A stretch of 64,000 nucleotides of DNA from Pseudobacillus lumedeiriae (GTDB taxonomy: Bacteria > Bacillota > Bacilli > Bacillales > Domibacillaceae), in contig NZ_JAUIYO010000011.1 of assembly GCF_044891285.1 (NCBI RefSeq), positions 1-64,000 on the forward strand, in the 5' to 3' direction. Shown in pieces: positions 23,406 through 31,796 of the stretch. Position 1 is the first letter of the stretch; each line of letters starts with the position of its first letter. The notes under the pieces are model-generated. The model saw nothing but the letters and a program-made list of their open reading frames with translations, did not search any database and was not told the DNA's origin. A program made the position numbers and the translations under genes.

Positions 23406-24066
23406 ACAATGGTTTCCGAATGTGGATTGGATAAAGATGTGGGAGGCAGCCATTGAAACGCTTTATATGACAGGTGTTTCTGTTCTAGCTACATTTATTT
23501 TTGGCATAATACTTGGCTTGCTATTATTTTTAACGGCAAAGGGGAACATATGGGAAAATAAAGCGATTTATAGCGTAGTTGCTGCATTCGTTAATATCTT
23601 CCGATCGATTCCTTTCATTATACTAATTGTTTTATTAATTCCATTTACGAAATTTGTTGTAGGAACAATGATTGGTGAAAATGCGGCCTTGCCGGCTCTG
23701 ATTATCGGGGCAGCGCCTTTTTATGCACGAATGGTTGAAATCGGCCTGCGCGAAATCGATAAAGGGGTCATTGAGGCAGCGAAAGCGATGGGAGCGAAAA
23801 CGAGTACGATCGTTTTGAAAGTGCTTCTGCCTGAATCTATGCCGGCCCTTATATCTGGTATTACAGTTACAGCGATCGCACTCGTCGGCTATACAGCGAT
23901 GGCCGGTGTGATCGGTGCCGGAGGACTTGGGAATCTTGCTTATCTTGATGGATTCCAGCGCAGCCGGAGTGATGTGACTCTCGTAGCAACTATTATCATC
24001 TTAATTATCGTGTTTGTGATCCAATTGATTGGTGACTTCATCACCAGCAAATTAGATAAAAGATAA
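23398..24066 (+). CDS. metP: Methionine ABC transporter permease MetP
   Basis: 222 residues with five to six helices and the MetI-type permease motif around AKAMGAKTSTIVLKVLLPES (the EAA loop that contacts MetN). It begins inside the end of metN and is followed by metQ after 21 bases. It forms the homodimeric membrane channel for methionine. Confidence 0.96.
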   Translation: MLKQWFPNVDWIKMWEAAIETLYMTGVSVLATFIFGIILGLLLFLTAKGNIWENKAIYSVVAAFVNIFRSIPFIILIVLLIPFTKFVVGTMIGENAALPALIIGAAPFYARMVEIGLREIDKGVIEAAKAMGAKTSTIVLKVLLPESMPALISGITVTAIALVGYTAMAGVIGAGGLGNLAYLDGFQRSRSDVTLVATIIILIIVFVIQLIGDFITSKLDKR

Positions 24067-24087
24067 ATTGTAGGAGGGAAAGAAAGA

Positions 24088-24939
24088 ATGAAAAAGTGGT
24101 TACTCGCATTATTGACAGCGTTCGCTGTATTTGCACTTGCTGCATGCGGCAGTTCAACTGAGAAGAAAGATGAACAAGCAGGCGGGGACGGCGGTAAAGA
24201 CGATAAGGAGATCGTTGTCGGCGCATCAAATGTTCCACATGCCGTTATTCTAGAAGAAGCTAAGCCGCTGCTTAAAGAAAAAGGGTATGATTTGAAGATT
24301 GAAACATTCCAGGACTATGTGCTGCCAAATAAGTCGTTACAGGAAGGGGACTTGGATGCTAACTACTTCCAACATATTCCCTACTTTGAAACTCAAAAGA
24401 AAGAGCATGGTTATAAATTTACAAACGCCGGCGGCATTCATGTTGAGCCAATCGGCGTATATTCCAAGAAGTATAAAAGCTTGAACGAGCTTCCAAAAGG
24501 TGCAACGATTTTAATGAGCAGTTCTGTAGCGGATCACGGCCGGGTTTTAAAGATGCTTGAAAAAGAAGGGCTGATTAAGTTAAAAGAAGGTGTGAAGAAG
24601 GAAGAAGCAATGATCGAAGATATTGCTGAGAATAAAAAAGAGCTGAAGTTTGATTATAACTATGAAGCTGCTCTTCTTCCACAAGCTTATAACAATGGGG
24701 AAGGCGATGCAGTGTTAATTAACTCAAACTACGCGATTGATGCTGGCTTAAAACCATTAAAAGATGCCATCGCTATTGAAGACAAAGAAGATATTCCATA
24801 TATCAACATTGTTGCCGTTCGCAGCGGTGACGAAAAGAAAGAGAAAATTAAAGCACTTGTAGAAGTTTTACACTCTAAAGAAATTCAAGATTTTATGTTG
24901 AAAGAATGGAACGGCGCGGTCGTACCAGTTAGTAAATAA
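24088..24939 (+). CDS. metQ: Methionine-binding lipoprotein MetQ
   Basis: 283 residues. Signal peptide and lipobox (FALAAC, lipid-anchored Cys near 20) are followed by a NlpA-family binding fold: VVGASNVPHAVILEEAKPLL, DANYFQHIPYFETQKKE, AGGIHVEPIGVYSKK. It captures methionine outside the membrane for MetNP. It is the last gene of the SAM-controlled operon and ends at a clear terminator. Confidence 0.97.
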   Translation: MKKWLLALLTAFAVFALAACGSSTEKKDEQAGGDGGKDDKEIVVGASNVPHAVILEEAKPLLKEKGYDLKIETFQDYVLPNKSLQEGDLDANYFQHIPYFETQKKEHGYKFTNAGGIHVEPIGVYSKKYKSLNELPKGATILMSSSVADHGRVLKMLEKEGLIKLKEGVKKEEAMIEDIAENKKELKFDYNYEAALLPQAYNNGEGDAVLINSNYAIDAGLKPLKDAIAIEDKEDIPYINIVAVRSGDEKKEKIKALVEVLHSKEIQDFMLKEWNGAVVPVSK

Positions 24940-24943
24940 GTCG

Positions 24944-24978
24944 AAACCTGCAGAAGGATGTCCTCTGCAGGTTTTTTT
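24944..24978 (+). terminator. Terminator of metNPQ
   Basis: AACCTGCAGA pairs with TCTGCAGGTT around a 9-base loop and is followed by TTTTTT. Confidence 0.93.
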
Positions 24979-25033
24979 GTATGGAAAGAATAAGATAAAA
25001 TTCTTTTAGCAGCAGGATGGCTAAACATCACTT

Positions 25034-25074
25034 AATCTTAAGAATGAAAGAGAATAAGGTTTAAATCTTAAGAA
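25034..25074. repeat. Paired AATCTTAAGAA motif
   Basis: The partly self-complementary 11-mer AATCTTAAGAA occurs at 25034-25044 and 25064-25074, exactly 30 bases apart. No gene is visible around it in 24979-25246. It could be a pair of protein-binding sites for the small downstream frame; nothing further can be said. Confidence 0.3.
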
Positions 25075-25246
25075 AGAGGTAATATATATGAGTAGAAGCA
25101 CGTAAAATCATGTGTGAGCAGGTGAGAGGAAGTTATATGGATTTTGTGAAAAAAAGGAAAGCCTGCTAGTATAAACACTGTGAGAAAAATTAAACTCTAA
25201 AAACCGAAAGGATTGATTCCCCATTAACTCGTTAAACTCACTGAAT

Positions 25247-25426
25247 ATGCAGTACACGGACAGTATGGAAAAGGCTATGCATGGATCCCACGGAGTTGGG
25301 TATGAAGTGTACCGCCATAATCATGCAGTGAGAATGAATGTTGAACGCCAACGTCAAGAGGAATATGTGGAAAGCAGCCGGATCGTTGCGGACTATAGCC
25401 GCAAGCTTATGAACCAATCAATGTGA
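25247..25426 (+). CDS. Hypothetical 59-aa protein
   Basis: An open frame of 59 codons (MQYTDSMEKAMHGSHGVGYE...) with a coding-like composition, rich in charged residues and predicted mostly helical (VERQRQEEYVESSRIVADYS). I do not recognise it. The start is uncertain: AAAGGA lies at 25207-25212, too far from ATG 25247. The frame is open upstream to 25217 and has an in-frame ATT at 25223 with proper spacing, so a rare ATT start is possible. It is isolated between metQ and the suf operon. Confidence 0.5.
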   Translation: MQYTDSMEKAMHGSHGVGYEVYRHNHAVRMNVERQRQEEYVESSRIVADYSRKLMNQSM

Positions 25427-25447
25427 TAAAAATGAATGAAATGAAAA

Positions 25448-25515
25448 GCTATGTTAATGACTATTGTTGATTAGAGCGCCCTCGGCGGACATCAACAGAG
25501 AAGTTTCACAAAGCC
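25448..25515 (+). repeat. Family I repeat, minimal copy
   Basis: This runs from GCTATGTTAATGACTATTGT through GATTAGAGCG to GACATCAACAGAGAAGTTTC and ACAAAGCC. It keeps both ends of the family I plan without the middle. Confidence 0.65.
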
Positions 25516-25710
25516 AAATGAAAAAAACCAGTGGCCAGCAGGAGCACTGGTTTTTCTTATGGAGTGTTTTTGTTTCATCCAGTTTAGAATATCAGCGGTG
25601 TTTCTTCCGCTTTCTTCTATTATATTTTGGAAATAGTGGATAGATAGTAAATAAGATGGAAGCGACAAGGGAAAGGTAAGGAAAACGACGGTCAGTATTC
25701 TTGATTTCAT
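25492..25710 (-). CDS. Doubtful 72-aa frame with N-terminal hydrophobic segment
   Basis: It begins MKSRILTVVFLTFPLSLPSY, a possible signal or membrane helix, then a protein-like stretch (FQNIIEESGRNTADILNWMK). There is no good ribosome site, and its last third runs through a terminator hairpin and the end of a family I repeat. If real, the gene may once have ended earlier or be truncated by the repeat. Confidence 0.3.
   Translation of the reverse strand: MKSRILTVVFLTFPLSLPSYLLSIHYFQNIIEESGRNTADILNWMKQKHSIRKTSAPAGHWFFSFGFVKLLC
25524..25558. terminator. Bidirectional terminator hairpin
   Basis: AAACCAGTG pairs with CACTGGTTT around an 11-base loop, with T-rich flanks on both strands. Confidence 0.75.
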
Positions 25711-25803
25711 GGAAAGAATGCACTATCATCAATATCCGAGATAATTCACGTAGACCGGTTGAATATAGTTTTAATTTGTTATAAGATTGTAATGAGAATA
25801 AAT

Positions 25804-25818
25804 TGAGAATGATGATAA
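25804..25818. promoter_or_regulatory. Possible Fur-like box upstream of sufC
   Basis: TGAGAATGATGATAA resembles the 7-1-7 Fur consensus with about three mismatches. Its context ATTGAGAATGA is also present in the Fur block at 9661. Iron control of suf would make sense physiologically, but the match alone is weak. Confidence 0.35.
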
Positions 25819-25856
25819 CGATCGATTATTTTCGATAAATGACGGAGGTATAGAAC

Positions 25857-26636
25857 ATGGCATCTTCAACATTAGTAATTAAAGATTTACACGTATCGAT
25901 TGATGGAAAAGAAATTTTAAAAGGTGTAAATCTGGAGATAAAAGGCGGGGAGTTCCACGCAATCATGGGACCAAATGGAACAGGTAAATCTACTTTATCT
26001 GCAGCGATTATGGGCCATCCTAAATACGAAGTAACGAGCGGAAGTGTTGAGCTTGATGGTGAAAATGTTCTTGACATGGAAGTGGACGAGCGTGCGCGCG
26101 CCGGACTTTTTCTTGCTATGCAATATCCGAGCGAAATTACTGGTGTCACAAATGCTGACTTCCTTCGCTCTGCTATTAACAGCCGCCGCGAAGAAGGCAA
26201 CGAAATTTCTTTAATGAAATTTATCCGCGAAATGGATGCAAAAATGGATCTTCTTGAAATGGATCAGGATATGGCACAGCGTTACTTAAATGAAGGTTTC
26301 TCAGGCGGAGAGAAAAAACGTAACGAAATTTTACAACTAATGATGCTGCAGCCGAAATTTGCAATTCTTGACGAGATCGACTCTGGTCTTGACATCGACG
26401 CTTTAAAAGTTGTAGCAAAAGGAATCAACGAAATGCGCGGCGAGGATTTCGGATGCCTAATGATTACACACTATCAGCGTCTTCTAAACTACATCACTCC
26501 GGATTATGTCCATGTTATGATGCAGGGGCGCATCGTTAAATCAGGTGGAGAAGAACTTGCACAGCGTCTAGAAGCAGAAGGATACGACTGGATCAAACAA
26601 GAACTCGGCATCGAAGACGAAACAGTAAGTCAGTAA
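25857..26636 (+). CDS. sufC: Fe-S cluster assembly ATPase SufC
   Basis: 259 residues. Walker A is GPNGTGKST (residues about 38-46), the signature SGGEKKRNE, Walker B AILDEIDSGLD, and the H-loop THYQR. It is the cytosolic ABC-type ATPase that acts with SufB and SufD in the scaffold complex building iron-sulfur clusters. GGAGGT precedes the ATG. It is first gene of sufCDSUB, but separated from sufD by 315 bases of repeats. Confidence 0.98.
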   Translation: MASSTLVIKDLHVSIDGKEILKGVNLEIKGGEFHAIMGPNGTGKSTLSAAIMGHPKYEVTSGSVELDGENVLDMEVDERARAGLFLAMQYPSEITGVTNADFLRSAINSRREEGNEISLMKFIREMDAKMDLLEMDQDMAQRYLNEGFSGGEKKRNEILQLMMLQPKFAILDEIDSGLDIDALKVVAKGINEMRGEDFGCLMITHYQRLLNYITPDYVHVMMQGRIVKSGGEELAQRLEAEGYDWIKQELGIEDETVSQ

Positions 26637-26640
26637 TGTA

Positions 26641-26915
26641 GAAAAGCAAAAACGCCTGTTGAGCAGCGACAAGCACAAGACGAGCCGGCTGGAAGGTTGT
26701 TCCTTGACCTTCCGGACGGATTGGCTTTGTGGCCTCGAGCTGATGGCGCCTGCCGCTGGACAATAGAAAAGCGGAAGGCGCCCGTTTATCAGCAACAAGC
26801 ACAAGACGAGCCGGCTGGAAGGTTGTTCCTTGACCTTCCGGACGGATTGGCTTTGTGACCTCGAGCTGATGGCGCCTGCCGCTGGACAAGAAAAGCGAAA
26901 GCGCCTGTTCATCGT
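26641..26915 (+). repeat. Tandem GC-rich repeats inside the suf operon (family III)
   Basis: Two roughly 125-bp units start at 26641 and 26766, with a truncated third at 26890. Each unit starts GAAAAGCnnAAnCGCC, contains the perfect hairpin GGAAGGT-tgttccttg-ACCTTCC, and ends CTCGAGCTGATGGCGCCTGC and CGCTGGACAA. From ACAAGCACAAGACGAGCC onward the two full units are almost identical. No frame within them is supported as a gene. Relatives are common between genes in Bacillaceae; one lies at 58912-59047. Confidence 0.85.
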
Positions 26916-26951
26916 TTTTACGAAAGCGTGATAATGTTTAGGAGGATTAAC

Positions 26952-28262
26952 ATGACTGTAGAAACAAACCTACCAGTAGATCAGGAGTATATCCGCTCTT
27001 TTTCAACGGAAAAAGGCGAGGGACAGTGGTTGACGGATCTGCGTCTTGCTGCTCTTGATAAAGTAGAAGAGCTGCCGCTGCCGAAAGCGGAAAAAACAAA
27101 AATTACCAATTGGAATTTCACGCAATTCACGTCGCATGCTGTAGAAAGCGAGCCATTTGCTTCCCTGGACGAGCTTCCAGAAGAAGTGAAGTCATTAATC
27201 AACCTTGAAGAAGCAGATAAAAATCTTTATATTCAACGCAATCAAACATCAGCTTTCCTTTCTATTTCGAAGAGCTTAACAGAGCAGGGCGTTATTTTCA
27301 CTGATATCGCTACTGCAGTGCGTGATCACAGCAGCCTCGTTCAAAAATATTTTATGACGGATGTCGTACGGCCGGATGAGCACAAGTTAACGGCTTTGCA
27401 TGCAGCTTTAATGAACGGCGGCGTTTTCTTATATGTACCGAAAAATATTGAAGTAAAAGAGCCGATCCAAGCGGTATACATTCATGACAACGAAGAAGCA
27501 GCTTTATTCAATCATGTGCTCGTTGTAGCAGAAGATAATAGTTCGGTCACTTACGTAGAAAACTATGTATCGACGGTAGCACCGGAAAAGGGTGTTGCCA
27601 ATATCATTACGGAAGTAAATGCCGGTACAAATGCGAAGGTTGTGTACGGAGCGGTTGATACGTTAGCGAGCGGAGTAACAACATATGTAAACCGACGTGG
27701 AGTCACTGGCCGCGATGCCCGCATTGAATGGGCACTTGGCATGATGAACGATGGAGACACGGTTTCTGAAAACGTCACAAACTTAATGGGAGACGGCTCA
27801 TTTGCTGATACGAAGCAAGTCGTTGTCGGCCGCGGCAGCCAATCTCAGAACTTTACAACGAAAGTCGTTCATTTCGGTAAAAACACAGAAGGCTACATTT
27901 TGAAGCACGGTGTCATGAAAGATAGTGCGAAATCTATCTTTAATGGTATCGGAAAAATTGAACATGGCGCTTCTAAATCGAATGCGGAACAAGAATCACG
28001 CGTTCTCATGCTCAGCGAAAAAGCACGCGGCGATGCCAACCCGATTCTTCTTATTGATGAAGATGACGTAACAGCTGGACACGCAGCTTCTGTCGGCCGG
28101 GTCGATCCGCTTCAGCTTTACTATTTAATGAGCCGCGGCATCAGTCAAAAAGAAGCAGAGCGCTTAATTATTCACGGATTCCTAGCACCAGTCGTTGAAA
28201 AAATGCCGATCCAAGGCGTGAAGACACAGCTGACTGAAGTGATTGAAAGGAAAGTACGATAA
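26952..28262 (+). CDS. sufD: Fe-S cluster assembly protein SufD
   Basis: 436 residues, with the beta-helix core shared with SufB. Segments such as NGGVFLYVPKNIEVKEPIQA, MNDGDTVSENVTNLMGDGS, DEDDVTAGHAASVGRVDPLQ and LYYLMSRGISQKEAERLIIH are typical of SufD. It is a scaffold partner of SufB and SufC. ATG 26952 follows TAGGAGG. Its stop overlaps the sufS start (ATAATG). It is preceded by tandem repeats that separate it from sufC. Confidence 0.97.
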   Translation: MTVETNLPVDQEYIRSFSTEKGEGQWLTDLRLAALDKVEELPLPKAEKTKITNWNFTQFTSHAVESEPFASLDELPEEVKSLINLEEADKNLYIQRNQTSAFLSISKSLTEQGVIFTDIATAVRDHSSLVQKYFMTDVVRPDEHKLTALHAALMNGGVFLYVPKNIEVKEPIQAVYIHDNEEAALFNHVLVVAEDNSSVTYVENYVSTVAPEKGVANIITEVNAGTNAKVVYGAVDTLASGVTTYVNRRGVTGRDARIEWALGMMNDGDTVSENVTNLMGDGSFADTKQVVVGRGSQSQNFTTKVVHFGKNTEGYILKHGVMKDSAKSIFNGIGKIEHGASKSNAEQESRVLMLSEKARGDANPILLIDEDDVTAGHAASVGRVDPLQLYYLMSRGISQKEAERLIIHGFLAPVVEKMPIQGVKTQLTEVIERKVR

Positions 28263-29491
28263 TGAACGCAAAGGCGATTAGACAGTATTTTCCTATTCTT
28301 GACCAAGAAGTGAATGGCCATCCGCTTGTTTATTTAGATAATGCAGCAACGGCCCAAAAGCCTATACAGGTGATTGAGGCGATTAATAAGTATTATCGGG
28401 AAGATAATTCGAACGTTCACCGAGGGGTACATACACTCGGCAACCGGGCGACAGATGCATATGAAGGGGCACGGGACAAAGTGCGTAAATTCATTAATGC
28501 AAAAGCTCGTGAAGAAATTATATTCACCCGCGGCACGACAACATCACTTAATACGATTGCACAAAGCTACGGCCGTGCAAACGTCCAAGAAGGCGATGAA
28601 ATCGTCATTACGTATATGGAGCATCACAGTAACATTATTCCTTGGCAGCAACTGGCAAAAGCTACTGGAGCTGTGCTGAAGTATTTGCCGTTGCAGGATA
28701 ATGGATCAGTGCTGCTTGAAGATGCAAGAGAAATGATCACAGAGAAGACAAAGATCGTTTCTATTATGATGGTATCTAATGTACTTGGTACGGTGAATCC
28801 TATTAAAGAAATCGCAGCGATTGCTCATGAAAGAGGAGCGGTCATGATCGTGGACGGGGCGCAGGCCGTTCCGCACATGAAAGTAGACGTACAGGATCTT
28901 AACTGCGACTTCCTTGCTTTTTCAGGACATAAAATGTGCGGACCGACAGGCATTGGTGTGCTGTATGGCAAAAAGGAGCTTCTTGAAAAGATGGAGCCGG
29001 TCGAATTCGGCGGCGAAATGATTGATTTTGTCGGGCTCTATGACTCAACGTGGAAAGAGCTCCCTTGGAAATTTGAAGGAGGGACACCGATTATTGCAGG
29101 AGCGATCGGTCTTGGTGCAGCAATCGATTTTCTTGAAGAGATCGGGCTTAATGAAATTGAGCAGCACGAGCATCGTTTAGCCAATTATGCAATGGATCGA
29201 ATGAGCACAATCGAAGGCATGGCTATCTATGGACCGCGCGCTGGTGAAAAACGGGCCGGACTCATTACATTTAATATCGGCGATGTCCATCCTCACGATG
29301 TGGCCACTGTACTTGATGCAGAAGGAATTGCTATTCGCGCCGGCCATCACTGTGCGCAGCCGCTCATGAAGCGGTTAAGCTGTTCAGCGACGGCAAGAGC
29401 GAGCTTCTATTTATACAATACGGAAGAAGATGTTGACAGGCTTGTTCAGGCACTCGTTCAAACAAAGGAGTATTTCAGCGATGTCTTTTAA
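28262..29491 (+). CDS. sufS: Cysteine desulfurase SufS
   Basis: 409 residues of the class V aminotransferase fold. The PLP lysine is in FSGHKMCGPTGIG, and the catalytic Cys in RAGHHCAQPLM near residue 364 is typical of SufS. It removes sulfur from cysteine and hands persulfide to SufU. It overlaps sufD by one base and sufU by 11 bases, so translation of the three is tightly coupled. Confidence 0.97.
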   Translation: MNAKAIRQYFPILDQEVNGHPLVYLDNAATAQKPIQVIEAINKYYREDNSNVHRGVHTLGNRATDAYEGARDKVRKFINAKAREEIIFTRGTTTSLNTIAQSYGRANVQEGDEIVITYMEHHSNIIPWQQLAKATGAVLKYLPLQDNGSVLLEDAREMITEKTKIVSIMMVSNVLGTVNPIKEIAAIAHERGAVMIVDGAQAVPHMKVDVQDLNCDFLAFSGHKMCGPTGIGVLYGKKELLEKMEPVEFGGEMIDFVGLYDSTWKELPWKFEGGTPIIAGAIGLGAAIDFLEEIGLNEIEQHEHRLANYAMDRMSTIEGMAIYGPRAGEKRAGLITFNIGDVHPHDVATVLDAEGIAIRAGHHCAQPLMKRLSCSATARASFYLYNTEEDVDRLVQALVQTKEYFSDVF

Positions 29492-29918
29492 TAATTTAGA
29501 TCAGCTTTACCGGCAAGTGATTATGGACCACTATAAAAATCCGCGCAATAAAGGGCAGATGGAAGATGGCAGCCTAACCGTTGATATGAACAATCCGACG
29601 TGCGGAGACCGCATTCATCTCACTATGAATGTGGAAGATGGGAAAGTAACAGGAGCAAAGTTCGATGGAGAGGGATGTTCTATCTCTATGGCTTCCGCTT
29701 CAATGATGACACAGGCAATCAAAGGAAAAGATGTGGAAACGGCATTCAAGCTTTCCAAAATTTTTTCCGAAATGATACAAGGCAATGACTATCCGGATGA
29801 CCTGGACCTTGGCGATATTGAGGCGCTGCAGGGAGTAGCAAAGTTTCCTGCACGCATTAAATGTGCGACGCTCGCATGGAAGGCTATGGAAAAGGGCTTG
29901 TCTGAAGACGAAAAATAA
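29481..29918 (+). CDS. sufU: Zinc-dependent sulfurtransferase SufU
   Basis: 145 residues. The three Cys ligands lie in NPTCGDR, GEGCSISMASAS and RIKCATLAW, with the Asp of CGD as the fourth zinc ligand, as in Bacillus SufU. It accepts sulfur from SufS and passes it to SufBCD. Start ATG 29481 (MSFNNL) follows AAAGGAG and overlaps sufS by 11 bases. Confidence 0.97.
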   Translation: MSFNNLDQLYRQVIMDHYKNPRNKGQMEDGSLTVDMNNPTCGDRIHLTMNVEDGKVTGAKFDGEGCSISMASASMMTQAIKGKDVETAFKLSKIFSEMIQGNDYPDDLDLGDIEALQGVAKFPARIKCATLAWKAMEKGLSEDEK

Positions 29919-29939
29919 AAATAACAGGAGGAATCGATC

Positions 29940-31337
29940 ATGGCTAAAAAAATGCCAGAAATCGGGGATTACAAATACGGTTTTAGAGATAAAGACGTAT
30001 CCGTTTATCGTTCAGAGCGCGGGCTGACTCGTGAAATCGTTGAGGAAATCTCTAAGTTAAAAGGTGAACCCGAATGGATGCTCGACTTCCGTTTAAAATC
30101 ACTCCAACACTTTTACAATATGCCGATGCCGCAATGGGGCGGAGATTTGTCTGCGTTAAACTTTGACGAAATTAATTACTATGTGAAGCCGTCAGAACGC
30201 GCGGAGCGTTCATGGGATGAAGTGCCTGAAGAAATTAAGCAGACGTTTGACAAGCTTGGTATCCCAGAAGCCGAGCAAAAATACTTGGCTGGTGTATCCG
30301 CTCAGTACGAATCTGAAGTCGTGTATCATAACATGAAAGAAGATTTAGAAGAACTTGGAATTGTATTTAAAGACACAGACTCTGCGTTGAAAGAAAATGA
30401 AGACATTTTCCGTAAATATTGGGCAACAGTGATTCCGCCGACAGACAATAAGTTTGCGGCATTGAATTCAGCCGTTTGGTCAGGCGGATCATTTATTTAC
30501 GTACCACCTGGCGTCAAAGTAGATACGCCTCTGCAAGCTTATTTCCGAATTAACTCGGAAAATATGGGTCAATTCGAACGTACGCTGATCATCGTGGACG
30601 AAGGCTCTTCGGTACACTATGTCGAAGGCTGTACAGCGCCGGTTTATACAACGAACTCCTTGCACAGCGCCGTCGTTGAAATCGTCATCCGTAAAGATGC
30701 TTATTGCCGTTATACAACGATTCAAAACTGGGCAAACAACGTTTTCAATCTTGTAACGAAGCGGGCAGTATGTGAAGCGAATGCAACAATGGAATGGATT
30801 GACGGCAACATCGGTTCAAAATTAACAATGAAATATCCAGCCGTTATTTTGAAGGGTGAAGGAGCCCGCGGTTTAACGCTATCTATCGCTATTGCAGGCA
30901 AAGGACAGCATCAGGATGCAGGAGCTAAAATGATCCATCTGGCGCCAAACACATCTTCAACGATTGTATCGAAATCGATTGCCAAGCATGGCGGGAAAGT
31001 AACCTATCGCGGAATCGTCCATTTTGGGCGTAAAGCAGAGGGGGCGCGCTCGAACATTGAGTGTGATACACTCATTATGGACAATCAATCTACATCAGAT
31101 ACGATTCCATATAATGAGATCTTAAATGACAATATTTCACTTGAGCACGAAGCGAAAGTGTCGAAGGTGTCCGAAGAACAACTATTCTACTTGATGAGCC
31201 GCGGTGTTTCTGAAGAAGAAGCAACAGAAATGATCGTTATGGGCTTTATCGAGCCATTCACGAAAGAACTTCCAATGGAATACGCGGTTGAAATGAACCG
31301 CTTGATCAAGTTCGAAATGGAAGGTTCGATCGGTTAA
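29940..31337 (+). CDS. sufB: Fe-S cluster assembly scaffold SufB
   Basis: 465 residues, close to the usual length. Characteristic blocks include YKYGFRDKDV, GGSFIYVPPGVKVDTPLQAY, VHYVEGCTAPVY and SRGVSEEEATEMIVMGFIEP. It forms the cluster-building complex with SufC and SufD. AGGAGG precedes the ATG, 21 bases after sufU. The operon ends just beyond at the first hairpin of a composite repeat. Confidence 0.98.
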   Translation: MAKKMPEIGDYKYGFRDKDVSVYRSERGLTREIVEEISKLKGEPEWMLDFRLKSLQHFYNMPMPQWGGDLSALNFDEINYYVKPSERAERSWDEVPEEIKQTFDKLGIPEAEQKYLAGVSAQYESEVVYHNMKEDLEELGIVFKDTDSALKENEDIFRKYWATVIPPTDNKFAALNSAVWSGGSFIYVPPGVKVDTPLQAYFRINSENMGQFERTLIIVDEGSSVHYVEGCTAPVYTTNSLHSAVVEIVIRKDAYCRYTTIQNWANNVFNLVTKRAVCEANATMEWIDGNIGSKLTMKYPAVILKGEGARGLTLSIAIAGKGQHQDAGAKMIHLAPNTSSTIVSKSIAKHGGKVTYRGIVHFGRKAEGARSNIECDTLIMDNQSTSDTIPYNEILNDNISLEHEAKVSKVSEEQLFYLMSRGVSEEEATEMIVMGFIEPFTKELPMEYAVEMNRLIKFEMEGSIG

Positions 31338-31353
31338 TCTTTTAAATTAGAAG

Positions 31354-31650
31354 AGGGTGTCCCCAAGAGTATAACTTTTAGGGGCATCCCTTTTTGTATG
31401 GTTCTTTAAACTTGTCCGTTGATTTCCGTTCCAGGCGCTTCGCTTTCCGCGGGGCAAACGGTGAGCCTCCTCGTCGATAAAGCTCCTGCGGGGTCTCACC
31501 TGTTCGCTTTCCCCGCAGGAGTCTTTGCGCCTTCCACTACAATCAACTCAGTGAAAAATAATCGTTTGAACTTTATCAAAAAAATCTAAAGAAAGACTGA
31601 TCCCAAAAAGTTGTTGTTAACGACCTTTTGGGGTCAGTCTTTTTTTATGT
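31354..31650 (+). repeat. Composite intergenic element, family II copy B (full length)
   Basis: The first hairpin GGGTGTCCCC / GGGGCATCCC with TTTTT (31354-31395) should terminate suf. The core CTTGTCCGTTGATTTCCGTT, CCAGGCGCTTCGCTTTCCGC, GCTCCTGCGGGGTC, CCCCGCAGGAGTC follows, then CAATCAACTCAGTG. A second terminator hairpin, AAGACTGA...CCAAAAAG/CTTTTGG...TCAGTCTT with a T-run, ends it. It fills most of the 459-base gap 31338-31796; 31651-31796 shows only the next gene's upstream region. Confidence 0.75.
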
Positions 31651-31796
31651 AGGAAAAAAGCGAACAATCCATTCCAAGTACCCAGCAAACTTTAAATGTT
31701 TTGTCCAGTTAAACTGAATCTATTCGTTTCCTGTTTGAATGAATAGGAAGTAAGGAAAGGCTGTTATATGATAGAATAAAGGTGAGGTGAATACGG

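Noticed and set aside
26568..26912. Two long minus-strand frames with internally repeated protein sequence
   Set aside because: They are translations of the tandem GC-rich repeats and the end of sufC.
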